A DNA stretch of 7,714 nt, from NCBI GenBank assembly GCA_937967755.1, contig CALBTA010000380.1, positions 1-7,714 of the forward strand. The letters are read 5' to 3'. The first letter of the stretch is position 1, and each line of letters starts with the position of its first letter. Below the pieces are notes generated by a model, which saw nothing but the letters and a program-made list of their open reading frames with translations, ran no database searches and had not been told where the DNA came from. Shown here piece after piece: positions 7,680-7,714 of this stretch. The DNA comes from an uncultured Planctomycetaceae bacterium (lineage in GTDB: Bacteria; Planctomycetota; Planctomycetia; Pirellulales; Pirellulaceae). Made by a program: the position numbers and the translations under genes.

Positions 7680-7714
7680 AGATCGGAAGAGCGTCGTGTA
7701 GGGAAAGAGCGTAG
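7680..7714. other. Illumina TruSeq adapter sequence (artefact, not genomic)
   Basis: The window ends with AGATCGGAAGAGCGTCGTGT and continues with GGGAAAGAG. This matches the reverse complement of the TruSeq universal adapter for 35 bases with one mismatch (C for T at 7710). Translated on the plus strand it gives IGRASCRER, a familiar adapter-derived peptide. The A at 7680 could be genomic or adapter. The real genome sequence therefore stops at about 7679. Confidence 0.97.

Noticed and set aside
7628..7714. Plus-strand frame running off the right edge and ending in IGRASCRERA
   Set aside because: The end is translated adapter, and the frame is antisense to the repeat protein.

Overview
The window is about 7.7 kb of fairly GC-rich bacterial DNA. 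It looks like a complete short metagenome contig from a planctomycete, probably of the Pirellulales type. Three things point there. One gene encodes a DUF1559 pseudopilin-like protein with a [11 protein letters not shown] head and an H-X9-DG tail. Another encodes a very large, Gly/Asn/Thr-rich beta-repeat protein with a PEP-CTERM tail. The intergenic gaps carry small palindromic and heptameric repeats of a kind I associate with planctomycete genomes. The assignment is inference from protein families; there is no rRNA or marker gene.

All four genes lie on the minus strand, so transcription runs from high to low coordinates. In that order they are: (1) a partial repeat protein with a PEP-CTERM anchor (7679-3770), cut off at its N-terminus by the contig end; (2) a UxaA/GarD-family sugar-acid dehydratase (3606-2035), after a 163-bp gap; (3) an EI24/CysZ-like multi-pass membrane protein (1999-1157), after a 35-bp gap; (4) a DUF1559 pseudopilin-like protein (1084-80), after a 72-bp gap. 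Genes 2 and 3 are close enough to share a transcript. Gene 4 may be separate. The four products do not form an obvious single pathway: two are envelope or secreted proteins, one is a cytoplasmic catabolic enzyme and one is an inner-membrane protein. No tRNA, rRNA, CRISPR array or mobile element was seen. Positions 1-51 hold nothing I can assign.

The non-coding sequence is more informative than usual. Two hairpin elements (52-75 and 3709-3732) each follow a minus-strand stop codon and share a core with compensatory base changes. A 7-bp tandem repeat (2008-2035) fills most of the gap between genes 2 and 3 and overlaps the stop codon of gene 2.

The large repeat gene contains about four modules of roughly 640-660 bp. 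Two neighbouring modules share a 443-bp block that is identical base for base, while the flanks on both sides differ by about 18-20%, mostly at silent sites. This looks like recent gene conversion, or an assembly artefact. The last 35 bases of the window (7680-7714) are Illumina TruSeq adapter, not genome. I found no convincing new multi-gene system here; the best leads are the covarying palindromes and the homogenised repeat block.
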